Source of the DNA: Granulosicoccus sp.
GTDB taxonomy: Bacteria; Pseudomonadota; Gammaproteobacteria; Granulosicoccales; Granulosicoccaceae
Assembly: GCA_023301795.1 (NCBI GenBank)
Contig: JALZVU010000118.1
Span: 1 to 46,701 of the forward strand
Length of the DNA: 46,701 nt
Reading direction: 5' to 3'
Below the pieces are notes generated by a model. That model saw only the letters and a list, made by a program, of their open reading frames with translations. It was not told where the DNA came from and ran no database searches. The position numbers and the translations under genes are program-made. How positions within the stretch are numbered: position 1 is the first letter of the stretch; the number at the start of each line of letters is the position of its first letter. Positions 35,024 through 44,539 of this stretch are shown piece by piece.

Positions 35024-37002
35024 GACACAACTCCCAAGAGACGCTGACGCTCACTACCCCAGCGCGTGATCAAGTGATCGACCAATAAACCCATAAACGC
35101 CACACATAAGCCAAGAACCAGCCCCTTGCCTACATCAGTGGAAGACAGGGCACGTTGCATTTCCTGGCCCAGATCCTGTGTACCGATGAAGGCGGCAATG
35201 ATCACCATGAATAAGGAAAACATAACCGTCTGATTGAGCCCCACCATGATGGTGGGCACAGCCATGGGAAACGATACTGTGCGAAGCTTCTGCCACCGCG
35301 TAGCACCCGACATATCAGACGCTTCCAGTAATTCAGGCGCAACTCCGCGCAAACCCTCAATCGTATAGCGCGTCATAGGCACAGTGCCAAACACGATAAC
35401 AGCCGAAATGGCTGCAACATCATTGACACCAAACAACATGATGACCGGTATCAGATAGATAAAGCTTGGGAAGGTTTGTAAGGTATCGCACACCACTAAT
35501 AGGCGCTGTGCGCGCTTATCACTGCGCGACGCCCAAACCCCCAGAGGTAGGCCGATAAGAGCTGACACAAAAACGGCAACACTCACCATATACACCGTAA
35601 TCATGGCTCTATCCCACCAGCCACTCAAAGCGATAAACGCCACATACAGAATGCAAACGACAGCACTTCGGCGCCCACCTATCCGCCACGCAACACCTGC
35701 CACTAGAGCAATAACAGCGCTAAACGGTAGCCACAAATAGGCGTCGCGCAACGGAATCAACACATCTTTAATTAGAAATGAGCGAATGGCCAGCGTTACC
35801 GGATCGACAAAGGTCAACAGGCTTTCGACGATAACGTCAAACTCTTTGGACAAGGTGAATGCTTGTCGTCGGCCGATCTCTGCTGCTACCGGCAAAACCA
35901 TGGACAACAGGAATGTACCTGCAACAAGTGCGATCCAGATGAGTAGCAAGCGATGTTGATACCACCAGGCCGTGTGTCGCTCATGATGCTCAGGCTGGCG
36001 ATGTGCCCAGGCCTTGGAGAACCGGTCAAGCATGATGGCCAACAACACAATCGTTATCCCGATTTCAATGGAGCGGCCAATTTTTAATGACTGAAGCAGT
36101 TGCAACAGCTTTTGCCCTAACCCCGGCATACCGATAAAACTGGCCAACACCACCATGGCAAGCGACTGCATGATGACCTGATTTACCCCTACGAGAATCT
36201 CGGTTCTGGCGGTAGGGATTCTTGCATAGCGTAGCAATTGCCAAGGCGTTGACCCGCACATCTGACCACTTTCCACCACCTCGGGTGGCACTTTGCGCAA
36301 GCCTAACAACGTCATCCGTACCATGGGCGGTACGGCAAATATTATCGTGACAATAGCGCCGGCTTTCGGTCCCACACCGATAAAGACAACAACCGGAATC
36401 ATGTAAGCAAAATGAGGCAACGACTGAGCGATATTAAGCATCGGGTTCAAGATTTTTTCTACTCTTGCGCTACGCCATGCTGCAGCACCCAGACACAATC
36501 CGATAAGCACCGCCAGCGGTACCGCAACCACGATGACTGACAGGGTCTCCATGGTCCATTTCCATTGACCCAGCAATGCGGCCCAGACAAATGTGCCCGC
36601 ACCAAGCAAAGCCAGACGCCAGCCGCCCAACGCATAGCCGATACAACCCGCAGTCACGGCAATCGTTGTCCAGGGTATCGGGCCGATGTTAGGCCAACGA
36701 CGCTTGCCATACAACAAATTGGCAGTGACATCCAGCAAGGATTCCACACCGCCCGCAATACCACGCGTTACATGAATAAAACCCAGATCATCCTTGATGA
36801 AAAGGAATAGATAATTAATAACATCAGCGAACGGCAACACCAAGGCTTCTGGCAAACGTTGCAGTCCAGCGGGCAGTAACGGTGTTGCCAGCGCTAGGGC
36901 AATACCCAGCACCAGAATGCAGATGCCTACATGACGGTTGCTCATCAGGGGTGAACCCTTCAATGGCTTTGAACCCGACTGTGACAACACATTACTGCTC
37001 AT
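35020..37002 (-). CDS. tmoW: TMAO ABC transporter permease, fused double ProW-like
   Basis: A 660-residue membrane protein made of two tandem ProW-type permease copies, about residues 90-330 and 440-650. Each has the EAA-type loop (PPEVVESGQMCGSTPWQLLRYARIP in the first, APELLEASDMSGATRWQKLRTVSFP in the second). This fused double permease is typical of the TMAO transporter of marine bacteria and replaces the usual homodimer. The stop of tmoV overlaps the start by four bases. Letter V/W is assigned by analogy with ProVWX. Confidence 0.87.
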   Translation of the reverse strand: MSSNVLSQSGSKPLKGSPLMSNRHVGICILVLGIALALATPLLPAGLQRLPEALVLPFADVINYLFLFIKDDLGFIHVTRGIAGGVESLLDVTANLLYGKRRWPNIGPIPWTTIAVTAGCIGYALGGWRLALLGAGTFVWAALLGQWKWTMETLSVIVVAVPLAVLIGLCLGAAAWRSARVEKILNPMLNIAQSLPHFAYMIPVVVFIGVGPKAGAIVTIIFAVPPMVRMTLLGLRKVPPEVVESGQMCGSTPWQLLRYARIPTARTEILVGVNQVIMQSLAMVVLASFIGMPGLGQKLLQLLQSLKIGRSIEIGITIVLLAIMLDRFSKAWAHRQPEHHERHTAWWYQHRLLLIWIALVAGTFLLSMVLPVAAEIGRRQAFTLSKEFDVIVESLLTFVDPVTLAIRSFLIKDVLIPLRDAYLWLPFSAVIALVAGVAWRIGGRRSAVVCILYVAFIALSGWWDRAMITVYMVSVAVFVSALIGLPLGVWASRSDKRAQRLLVVCDTLQTFPSFIYLIPVIMLFGVNDVAAISAVIVFGTVPMTRYTIEGLRGVAPELLEASDMSGATRWQKLRTVSFPMAVPTIMVGLNQTVMFSLFMVIIAAFIGTQDLGQEMQRALSSTDVGKGLVLGLCVAFMGLLVDHLITRWGSERQRLLGVVS

Positions 37003-38090
37003 AGCGAAGCAGCCGTTATATCCTTCGCAGTGTTTGCGTCCGGTGAAGTGCTTGCGGTATTTGCACCCAACAACACATCGAGCGCGACAGCGCGATTTAA
37101 CTGCCCCGCTGATTGACCATTGTCATCCACTAACGGATACACAGCGCGTGTATCGTCCACCAGTCTGCGGGCCAGTGAATGTATGGTGCTGGACGCTAGC
37201 AATGGCTCACCGGCAGGCGGTGCTCCAACGATTTCCTCGCTAAGAAAAGACGCATGTACAACACGGGCGCGTTCAATTTCTTCAGTGAACCTGGCAACGT
37301 AAGGGGTGGCTGGTTGCAGCACGATTTTGTCAGGTGTATCTACCTGCTCCACCATGCCATCCTTCATGATAGCAATTCGATCTGCCAACCTCAAAGCTTC
37401 ATCAAAGTCGTGGGTGATGAATACTATTGTCTTGCCCAGCAATGCCTGCAATCTCAGAAATTCGTCTTGCATTTCACGGCGAATAAGCGGGTCGAGCGCT
37501 GAAAACGGCTCGTCAAGAAACCAGATGTCAGGCTCAATGGCAAGGCTTCGTGCAATACCCACGCGCTGTTGCTGACCACCCGACAGCTCTCTGGGGAAAT
37601 AGCTTTCTCGCCCTTCCAGACCTACCAGTTTGATAACCTCAAGCGCGCGAGCTCGGCGTGTGTGCTTGTCCTGACCACGCATCTCTAAAGGGTAGATCAC
37701 GTTATCCAGAACTGTTCTGTTAGGCAACAAGGCAAAATTCTGGAAAACCATTCCCATCTTGTTGCGCCGCATGTCGATAAGACCTTTCTCATCCAGCGCT
37801 CTAAGGTCTTGCCCGTCAACGGTGATAGAGCCAGACGTTGATTCGATAAGACGACTTAAACATCGCACCAACGTGGACTTGCCCGATCCGGATAAACCCA
37901 TGATGACCAGCATCTCGCCGGGATAGATATCCAGCGATACATCTCGAACAGCGGGAATATAGCCATCGCTTTGCAGCGAATCAAAAGATACCTCTCCACC
38001 GGATAGCTTTTGTTCCAGATAGGCGACTGGATCGTGCCCGAACAGTTTCCACAAACTGCGGCAGCTGATCAGCGGTTGTGTATCACTCAT
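36999..38090 (-). CDS. tmoV: TMAO ABC transporter ATPase, ProV-like
   Basis: A 363-residue ATPase with Walker A (GLSGSGKST, near residue 65), signature LSGGQQQRVGIARSL (near 168), Walker B IWFLDEPFSALD (near 190) and the H-loop (ITHDFDEALRLADR near 224). A C-terminal ~80-residue CBS-like extension (IHSLARRLVDDTRAVYPLVDD) may sense osmolarity, as in ProV. It lies between tmoX and tmoW; 186 bp separates it from tmoX, allowing excess binding protein. Confidence 0.9.
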   Translation of the reverse strand: MSDTQPLISCRSLWKLFGHDPVAYLEQKLSGGEVSFDSLQSDGYIPAVRDVSLDIYPGEMLVIMGLSGSGKSTLVRCLSRLIESTSGSITVDGQDLRALDEKGLIDMRRNKMGMVFQNFALLPNRTVLDNVIYPLEMRGQDKHTRRARALEVIKLVGLEGRESYFPRELSGGQQQRVGIARSLAIEPDIWFLDEPFSALDPLIRREMQDEFLRLQALLGKTIVFITHDFDEALRLADRIAIMKDGMVEQVDTPDKIVLQPATPYVARFTEEIERARVVHASFLSEEIVGAPPAGEPLLASSTIHSLARRLVDDTRAVYPLVDDNGQSAGQLNRAVALDVLLGANTASTSPDANTAKDITAASL

Positions 38091-38276
38091 GCGTGTTAAC
38101 GAGTTTTAGTAGTGTAAAAGAGATTTTCCAGCTGTTGTGCACAAAAATTTGCGAAGCTGGCAAATCACACCCAACGCAGGCTTTCGGAGAAGGCAAAAAT
38201 CCATGCATGGTCGAGCGAGGACGATGAGATCATCTGACTCACAATCTCACCGCCTCGCCACAGCGCAGCTACCGTA

Positions 38277-39245
<969 letters not shown>

Positions 39246-39287
39246 TTAGTTTCCTCGTCGGTGCGGTAAACAGGCAACCTGCAGGGT

Positions 39288-39316
39288 TCGATATGGTGAA
39301 CAGGTTACTAGTGCAA
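39288..39316 (-). promoter_or_regulatory. Weak candidate promoter of tmoX
   Basis: On the minus strand TTGCAC and TATCGA are 17 bp apart, about 45-75 bp upstream of tmoX. The match to sigma-70 boxes is only partial, and no operator palindrome is obvious. Confidence 0.3.
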
Positions 39317-39401
39317 CTATCTAAACACGAATTTTCCTCAAAGTAAAATCTGATTCCTTTGTTGAATATTTACCCGTAACCCCGTCTCGCTAAACTGATC
39401 T

Positions 39402-40220
39402 ATGATCCTTGCCGCTACGGCCGCTATGAGACGCGAAAATTGTAAGGCGCAAGCCACACGGCTTCTGGCCGGCTGCATAATAATGCAAATTACAATGCTG
39501 CTGGCACACGCCCCTGCGCATGCAGCCATCTATAAATGTGTAAGTGCTGACGGCAGCACAACCTACAACGACGCTCCCTGCGCGGCTGATCAAAGCGCTC
39601 ATCAGCTAAGCAAATCTGCTCGCCAGATTGATGTGCTGGATTGCCGAATCGCCCGAAATTTTGCGGTGGACGCCGTGGCCCGTATGCGCCAGGACGATAC
39701 AGCCACGCAAGTATTTGAGGCTTATGGCGGAGCACGTAAAATGAGCGAAGGCGCGCGTCAGCTCATCAACTACGTGTACACGTTCAGCACCAAAAGAAAC
39801 ACAAGTGCCCAACGCATCGTCGAGCGTGCCATGCAACGCTGTCAGGCTGGACTCATCAACAGCAAGCTGGACAAATGCCAGACATTCCCCAGCGAGTTCA
39901 TCACGCGCCTTGGTGGGTGTGTGGATGCCCGTCGCAGCGAACAAACCTTTCTCATTCGAGAAGTGAACGGTGATGACATTGTCAAAAACAGTGTTGACAA
40001 TAAAAACGTTAGCGACAGCTCAGAACCTGTACTCAACGCCGCAACTCCTGATACAACGCCGAACACAGAGCCAGCCACAAATCCGGTTACGAATCCAATC
40101 ACAAGCCCGACAAGCCTCCCAGCTCCACCCTCAGATATCGAAGGCGATGAAGGCACAAACGTAAACCTGCCTAACGCAGCTGAGCAGGTTCTCGATCCGC
40201 CAACCGAGCTCGAACCATAG
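39402..40220 (+). CDS. Exported DUF4124-domain protein
   Basis: A 272-residue exported protein. A signal peptide ends near AHAPAHA/AIYKC, and the DUF4124 domain follows at residues ~47-75, with IYKCVSADGSTTYNDAPC and two conserved cysteines. The last ~70 residues are proline/threonine-rich repeats (NPVTNPITSPTSLPAP). The start may be at 39402 or at the ATG eight codons later. Its stop lies 50 bp inside the convergent RND pump gene. Function unknown; such proteins are common in gammaproteobacteria. Confidence 0.7.
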   Translation: MILAATAAMRRENCKAQATRLLAGCIIMQITMLLAHAPAHAAIYKCVSADGSTTYNDAPCAADQSAHQLSKSARQIDVLDCRIARNFAVDAVARMRQDDTATQVFEAYGGARKMSEGARQLINYVYTFSTKRNTSAQRIVERAMQRCQAGLINSKLDKCQTFPSEFITRLGGCVDARRSEQTFLIREVNGDDIVKNSVDNKNVSDSSEPVLNAATPDTTPNTEPATNPVTNPITSPTSLPAPPSDIEGDEGTNVNLPNAAEQVLDPPTELEP

Positions 40221-43200
40221 CCACGCCGCGTCGATACAGTGCGCGCATATCTTCCAGTACAAGATAATTCACGGGTATCAATATAAGGGTCACAGCAGTG
40301 GCAAACAGAATGCCATACCCTAGCGACACTGCCATTGGAATCAGGAACTGCGCTTGCGTACTGCTTTCGAAAATCAACGGTAGCAAACCGAAAAATGTGG
40401 TCAGCGAAGTCAGAATAACCGCTCGAAAACGGGCAACACCTGCAGTGCGCACCGCATCAATCAATTCAACGCCACGCGCGCGCTGACGATTCACCCAATC
40501 AACCAGAACCAGTGAATCGTTTACGACCACCCCAGTCAAGGCAAGCATCCCCATGTAGCTCATGATGCTCAGAGACATCCCCATAATCAGATGTCCTAAC
40601 ACGCCACCCACAACCCCAAAGGGAATAACTACCATCACCATCAGTGGCTGCACATAGCTTTTAAACGGAATGGCTAGTAATGTATAAATTACCAGCAGTA
40701 CAAATACCAGCCCTGTTTTGAGACTGGCGAAAGATTCGCGCTGTTCACGCGCCTCGCCTTCGAGTGAAATATTCGTGTCGGGGTATTGCTTTTCAAGCTC
40801 TGCAGCCAGCACCGCAAGGTCCGCTTTTATCCCCTCGATATTCACGCTTTGCTTGTCAATGTCAGCACGCACATTCAACGTACGCTGCCTATCCACACGG
40901 CGTATTTGCGCATATCCCCTACCCACATCAAAGTCAGCAACGCTTGCCAGCGGTATTGATTGGTTCGTAGGCGTTCTTATGCTCAAACGCTCAAGCTGTG
41001 CCAGTGAAGCTCTCTGTGCCTGCGGGTAGCGCACAAAGACTTTCACTTCATCGCGGTTACGCTGAATGCTCTGCACCTCAGTGCCTAGATAGGCGATGCG
41101 TACCTGTTGCGCGATATCCGATAGCGTAATGCCCAGCTGCCGAGCTTCAGGTTTAAGCTTGAGTTGCAGCTCCTCTTTGCCGCCTTCAAAGGTATCCGAA
41201 ATATCACTCACACCCGGGTACTCTCGCAGCTTGTTTTTGATAGCAGCAGAGGCTGCATTCAGCTCATCAAAGTCAGCACCGGAAACTTCCACATCAATCG
41301 GCGATCCCCCTCCACCAATCTCAGCTCGATAGTTAACGTTTTTAGCACCGGGTATGTCCCCGATCCGCTCACGCCATTCATTCACAAGCTCCGCACTACT
41401 AATCTGTAGTGTGCGTTGCTCAGGCGGCACAATCTCGAACATCACACGACCAAGATGACTACCGTTCTGACCATTAGAGCTACCCGCTGTGGTCAGGATA
41501 GATTCAATAACGCTCTCATTGGTGTCAGGGTCGACGTGCTCAGACTGCAACTGCTCCACAACCTCGCTCATGCGCTCAATATGAGACTGTGTCACCTCAA
41601 AGGGTGTTCCCTCTGGCATCTCAAGCGTTGCGCGCGCTGTTTCTGCCTGCACGCGCGGGAAGAACACAAAGCGCACATGCCCTGATGACACCAATGCGAA
41701 AACAATAATGGCGCCCCCTAAAAATATTGATAACACCAGATAGCGATTGCGCAGTGACCAGGCTAGCGCCGGTTGGTACTTATTCTCAACAAACCATTCG
41801 AACCCATCAGCAATCCTGTGTTGCATTCTGGCAAACACATTCGGTGTGGTGTCTTTATGAAAATTCAAATGACTCATGTGTGCAGGCAACACAAATTTGG
41901 ATTCGATAATCGAAAACAACAAGACTGGAATCACCACCAATGGAATTTGCGCAAAGATCTGTCCACGCGCACCCTCGATCAACAATAGAGGCGTAAACGC
42001 TGCCACTGTTGTCAGTACACCAAACGTCACGGGCACCGCAACCTCTTGTGCGCCTTCAATAGCCGCCTGCACGCCGTCTTTCTTGCGGCGCATGTGCGTG
42101 TAGATATTCTCACCCGTCACGATGGCATCATCCACCACAATGCCCAGAACCAGAATGAATGCAAACAGGCTCAGCAGATTCAAGCTCACACCAAGCACAG
42201 GCATCAGTGCAATGCCGCCCAGAATGGAAACCGGCACGCCCACAAACACCCAGGCGGCCACCCAGAACCGCAAGAACAGGGTCAGCAGGATTACCACCAG
42301 AATGCCGCCCTGCAATGCACTGTTGGTCAAGGTATCCAGCCGCGCTTTTACCGTACGCGACCAATCACGCCAATACCCTAGCGTGACTCCAAAGGGCATG
42401 GTGCCCTGAGCCTCTACCAAGTACTCCTTAACCTCATCGGCAACGGTAATGGCGCTCTGCAGGCCAGTACGAAACACATCAATTTGAATACTGTTTGTAC
42501 CATTGAATTTTTGCACAAGCTGGTCTTCTTCAAAGCCATCGCGAATGGTGGCAACGTCACCCAGGGAGATATTGGTGCCATCTTCTGTGGCCAGCACTAC
42601 GATAGCGCGGTAATCATCTGCCGTGCTTGCCTGACCGTTTGCTCGCAGCAACATCTCGCCACTGGCGGTGGCTATGGCACCTGCCGCCAGATCTATCGAA
42701 CTGGCGTTGATCGCCTGCGCCACCGCTGAAAGCGTCAGGTCATAGCGGTCGAGCGATGCTTGCGACACCTCTATGGCAAGCTCGAACGCTCGCGCGCCAC
42801 TCACGGATACGGTTGACACATTAGGGAGCGCTTCCAGATCATCGCGAACTCTGGAGGCCAGCAGCCGCAGCTCCTTTTCGGGCATGCTAGCGGCTACCAC
42901 CACACTGATGACCTCGCGGTTGGCTTCGGGCACTGTGATAATCGGCGTATCGACCTCATCGGAAAAAGTGCTGATGCCACCAATGCGTTGCTCTATCTCG
43001 TCGCGAATTTCCTGAGTGTCATAGCCGTTGGCCACTTGCACGAATACATTGGCAGCACCTTCACTGGAGGTAGAGTTGATCCGCTTGATGCCTTCAATAT
43101 CCTGGATCGCCTCCTCGATCTTGATGGTCACGCCCTCTTCCACCTCTACCGGCGAGGCACCCCGAAACGGCACCGTAATGGAGACGCTGTCCAACTCAAA

Positions 43201-43323
43201 GCTTGGAAAAACCTCTAGTGGAATGCGCGAGAACAAAGCAGACAATCCCCAGGCAATAATGAACACCATGAGTAGATTAGCGGCAACGCTGTTGCGCGCA
43301 AACCATGCAATCAGCGAATGCAT
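40171..43323 (-). CDS. RND-family inner-membrane efflux transporter
   Basis: A 1050-residue AcrB/MexF-class transporter. The first helix (FARNSVAANLLMVFIIAWGLSALF), the TM4 motif LVLGIVVDDAIVTGENIY with paired aspartates, and a C-terminal membrane half show the full fold. It overlaps the membrane-fusion gene by one base. No outer-membrane TolC-type gene is present, so it would rely on another one. Drug, lipid or signal substrate cannot be told from sequence. Confidence 0.9.
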   Translation of the reverse strand: MHSLIAWFARNSVAANLLMVFIIAWGLSALFSRIPLEVFPSFELDSVSITVPFRGASPVEVEEGVTIKIEEAIQDIEGIKRINSTSSEGAANVFVQVANGYDTQEIRDEIEQRIGGISTFSDEVDTPIITVPEANREVISVVVAASMPEKELRLLASRVRDDLEALPNVSTVSVSGARAFELAIEVSQASLDRYDLTLSAVAQAINASSIDLAAGAIATASGEMLLRANGQASTADDYRAIVVLATEDGTNISLGDVATIRDGFEEDQLVQKFNGTNSIQIDVFRTGLQSAITVADEVKEYLVEAQGTMPFGVTLGYWRDWSRTVKARLDTLTNSALQGGILVVILLTLFLRFWVAAWVFVGVPVSILGGIALMPVLGVSLNLLSLFAFILVLGIVVDDAIVTGENIYTHMRRKKDGVQAAIEGAQEVAVPVTFGVLTTVAAFTPLLLIEGARGQIFAQIPLVVIPVLLFSIIESKFVLPAHMSHLNFHKDTTPNVFARMQHRIADGFEWFVENKYQPALAWSLRNRYLVLSIFLGGAIIVFALVSSGHVRFVFFPRVQAETARATLEMPEGTPFEVTQSHIERMSEVVEQLQSEHVDPDTNESVIESILTTAGSSNGQNGSHLGRVMFEIVPPEQRTLQISSAELVNEWRERIGDIPGAKNVNYRAEIGGGGSPIDVEVSGADFDELNAASAAIKNKLREYPGVSDISDTFEGGKEELQLKLKPEARQLGITLSDIAQQVRIAYLGTEVQSIQRNRDEVKVFVRYPQAQRASLAQLERLSIRTPTNQSIPLASVADFDVGRGYAQIRRVDRQRTLNVRADIDKQSVNIEGIKADLAVLAAELEKQYPDTNISLEGEAREQRESFASLKTGLVFVLLVIYTLLAIPFKSYVQPLMVMVVIPFGVVGGVLGHLIMGMSLSIMSYMGMLALTGVVVNDSLVLVDWVNRQRARGVELIDAVRTAGVARFRAVILTSLTTFFGLLPLIFESSTQAQFLIPMAVSLGYGILFATAVTLILIPVNYLVLEDMRALYRRGVAMVRARLADREPAQLR

Positions 43324-44501
43324 CAGCTTTCCAGAGGCGCAGGTGCTGCGCCATCGATACTGGCCCGCACGGGCGTACCGTCAGATACCGTACTCAACGG
43401 CGTGGTGACCAACAGCTCACCTTCGTTCAAACCCTCACTGATTGCTGCAAACGATTCATCAGACCACGCAACGGTCACCTGTCTGCGCTGAATAGCCTCG
43501 TTCTCATCAACAATGAGCACCTCGCGCTCTTCACGCAACGCCGAGCGTGGAATCACGAACACATTGTCCAGCACCTGACCCTCGATACTAGCCTGGACAA
43601 ACTGACCCACCCTTAAGGGTCTGGAGCTTTGGTTGTAAGGATCATTGATTCGCGCGATAACATTCAGCTGCTGTGTTGCTGCATCAATACCCTCTGCACG
43701 GATCAAAGACCCTGTCCAGATGTGCTCAGTGGCCCCGATGGATGCCGTTAACTCGACCATTGGCGCATCAGTTGCCAGCGAACTCTCGGGCAACGTTAGA
43801 TACGTGAGTTGGCGATTGTTCAACGGTAAGCGAATGTCCGCAGCATGCATTGAATGAATAGACCCTACGGGCGCTCCGCGTGCCACAAACTGCCCCAAAT
43901 CTACCTGTCGCTCTACCACCGTGCCGTTATAAGGAGCGATGAGTCGAGTGCGTTCCAGATCGAGCTCGGCGCGCTGCACCTGCGCCTCAGCTGCATCACG
44001 ATTAGCAGCGGCAGCCGCCAGCTGGGGCACTCGCAATGTAAAGGAGGACGGCTGACCACTGCGTCCAATCGAACGCCACTCAGCACGCGCCTGCTCGGCC
44101 AGGGCCTGCTGTTCCTGCAACTGGGCATCGGACTGCGCAAGGTTGGCCTGCGCCTGCGTTAACGCAATTTCAAAATCACGTGGATCGATTTGCAGAAGCA
44201 CATCGCCCTGCTCGAACATGCCACCTGCTACAAAAGATGGATTCACCTCGGTCACCGTGCCTGCCACGGCCGGCACCAGTGTGTTGGCCATTGTAGCTTG
44301 CACAGTGCCCTGACTGCGGATCAGCACGGGATAGCGTGTGGCGACAAGGCGCGTGGCATCCACCACCGGCATACTGACAGCCGCTTCCCGGGTTTTTGGC
44401 GCAGGTTTAGTGGCTCCGATGAGCTTCGCGGCAACAATAGCTAACAAAATGATAGCGATCGGTAACGCAAAGTTGAGTGATTTTCGTAATACAGTCATCA
44501 T
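43323..44501 (-). CDS. RND periplasmic adaptor (membrane fusion protein)
   Basis: A 392-residue membrane fusion protein that links the RND pump to an outer-membrane channel. It has an N-terminal anchor helix (LNFALPIAIILLAIVAAKLI), a lipoyl part (VPAVAGTVTEVNPSFVAGGMF near residue 75), a helical hairpin (EIALTQAQANLAQSDAQLQEQQALAEQ) and a beta-barrel tail. Its stop shares one base with the pump start, so the two form a coupled pair. It is divergent from ygiQ. Confidence 0.9.
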   Translation of the reverse strand: MMTVLRKSLNFALPIAIILLAIVAAKLIGATKPAPKTREAAVSMPVVDATRLVATRYPVLIRSQGTVQATMANTLVPAVAGTVTEVNPSFVAGGMFEQGDVLLQIDPRDFEIALTQAQANLAQSDAQLQEQQALAEQARAEWRSIGRSGQPSSFTLRVPQLAAAAANRDAAEAQVQRAELDLERTRLIAPYNGTVVERQVDLGQFVARGAPVGSIHSMHAADIRLPLNNRQLTYLTLPESSLATDAPMVELTASIGATEHIWTGSLIRAEGIDAATQQLNVIARINDPYNQSSRPLRVGQFVQASIEGQVLDNVFVIPRSALREEREVLIVDENEAIQRRQVTVAWSDESFAAISEGLNEGELLVTTPLSTVSDGTPVRASIDGAAPAPLES

Positions 44502-44539
44502 AAGTGGTTAAGATACGTGATTACCCTGAGACCAGTTCC

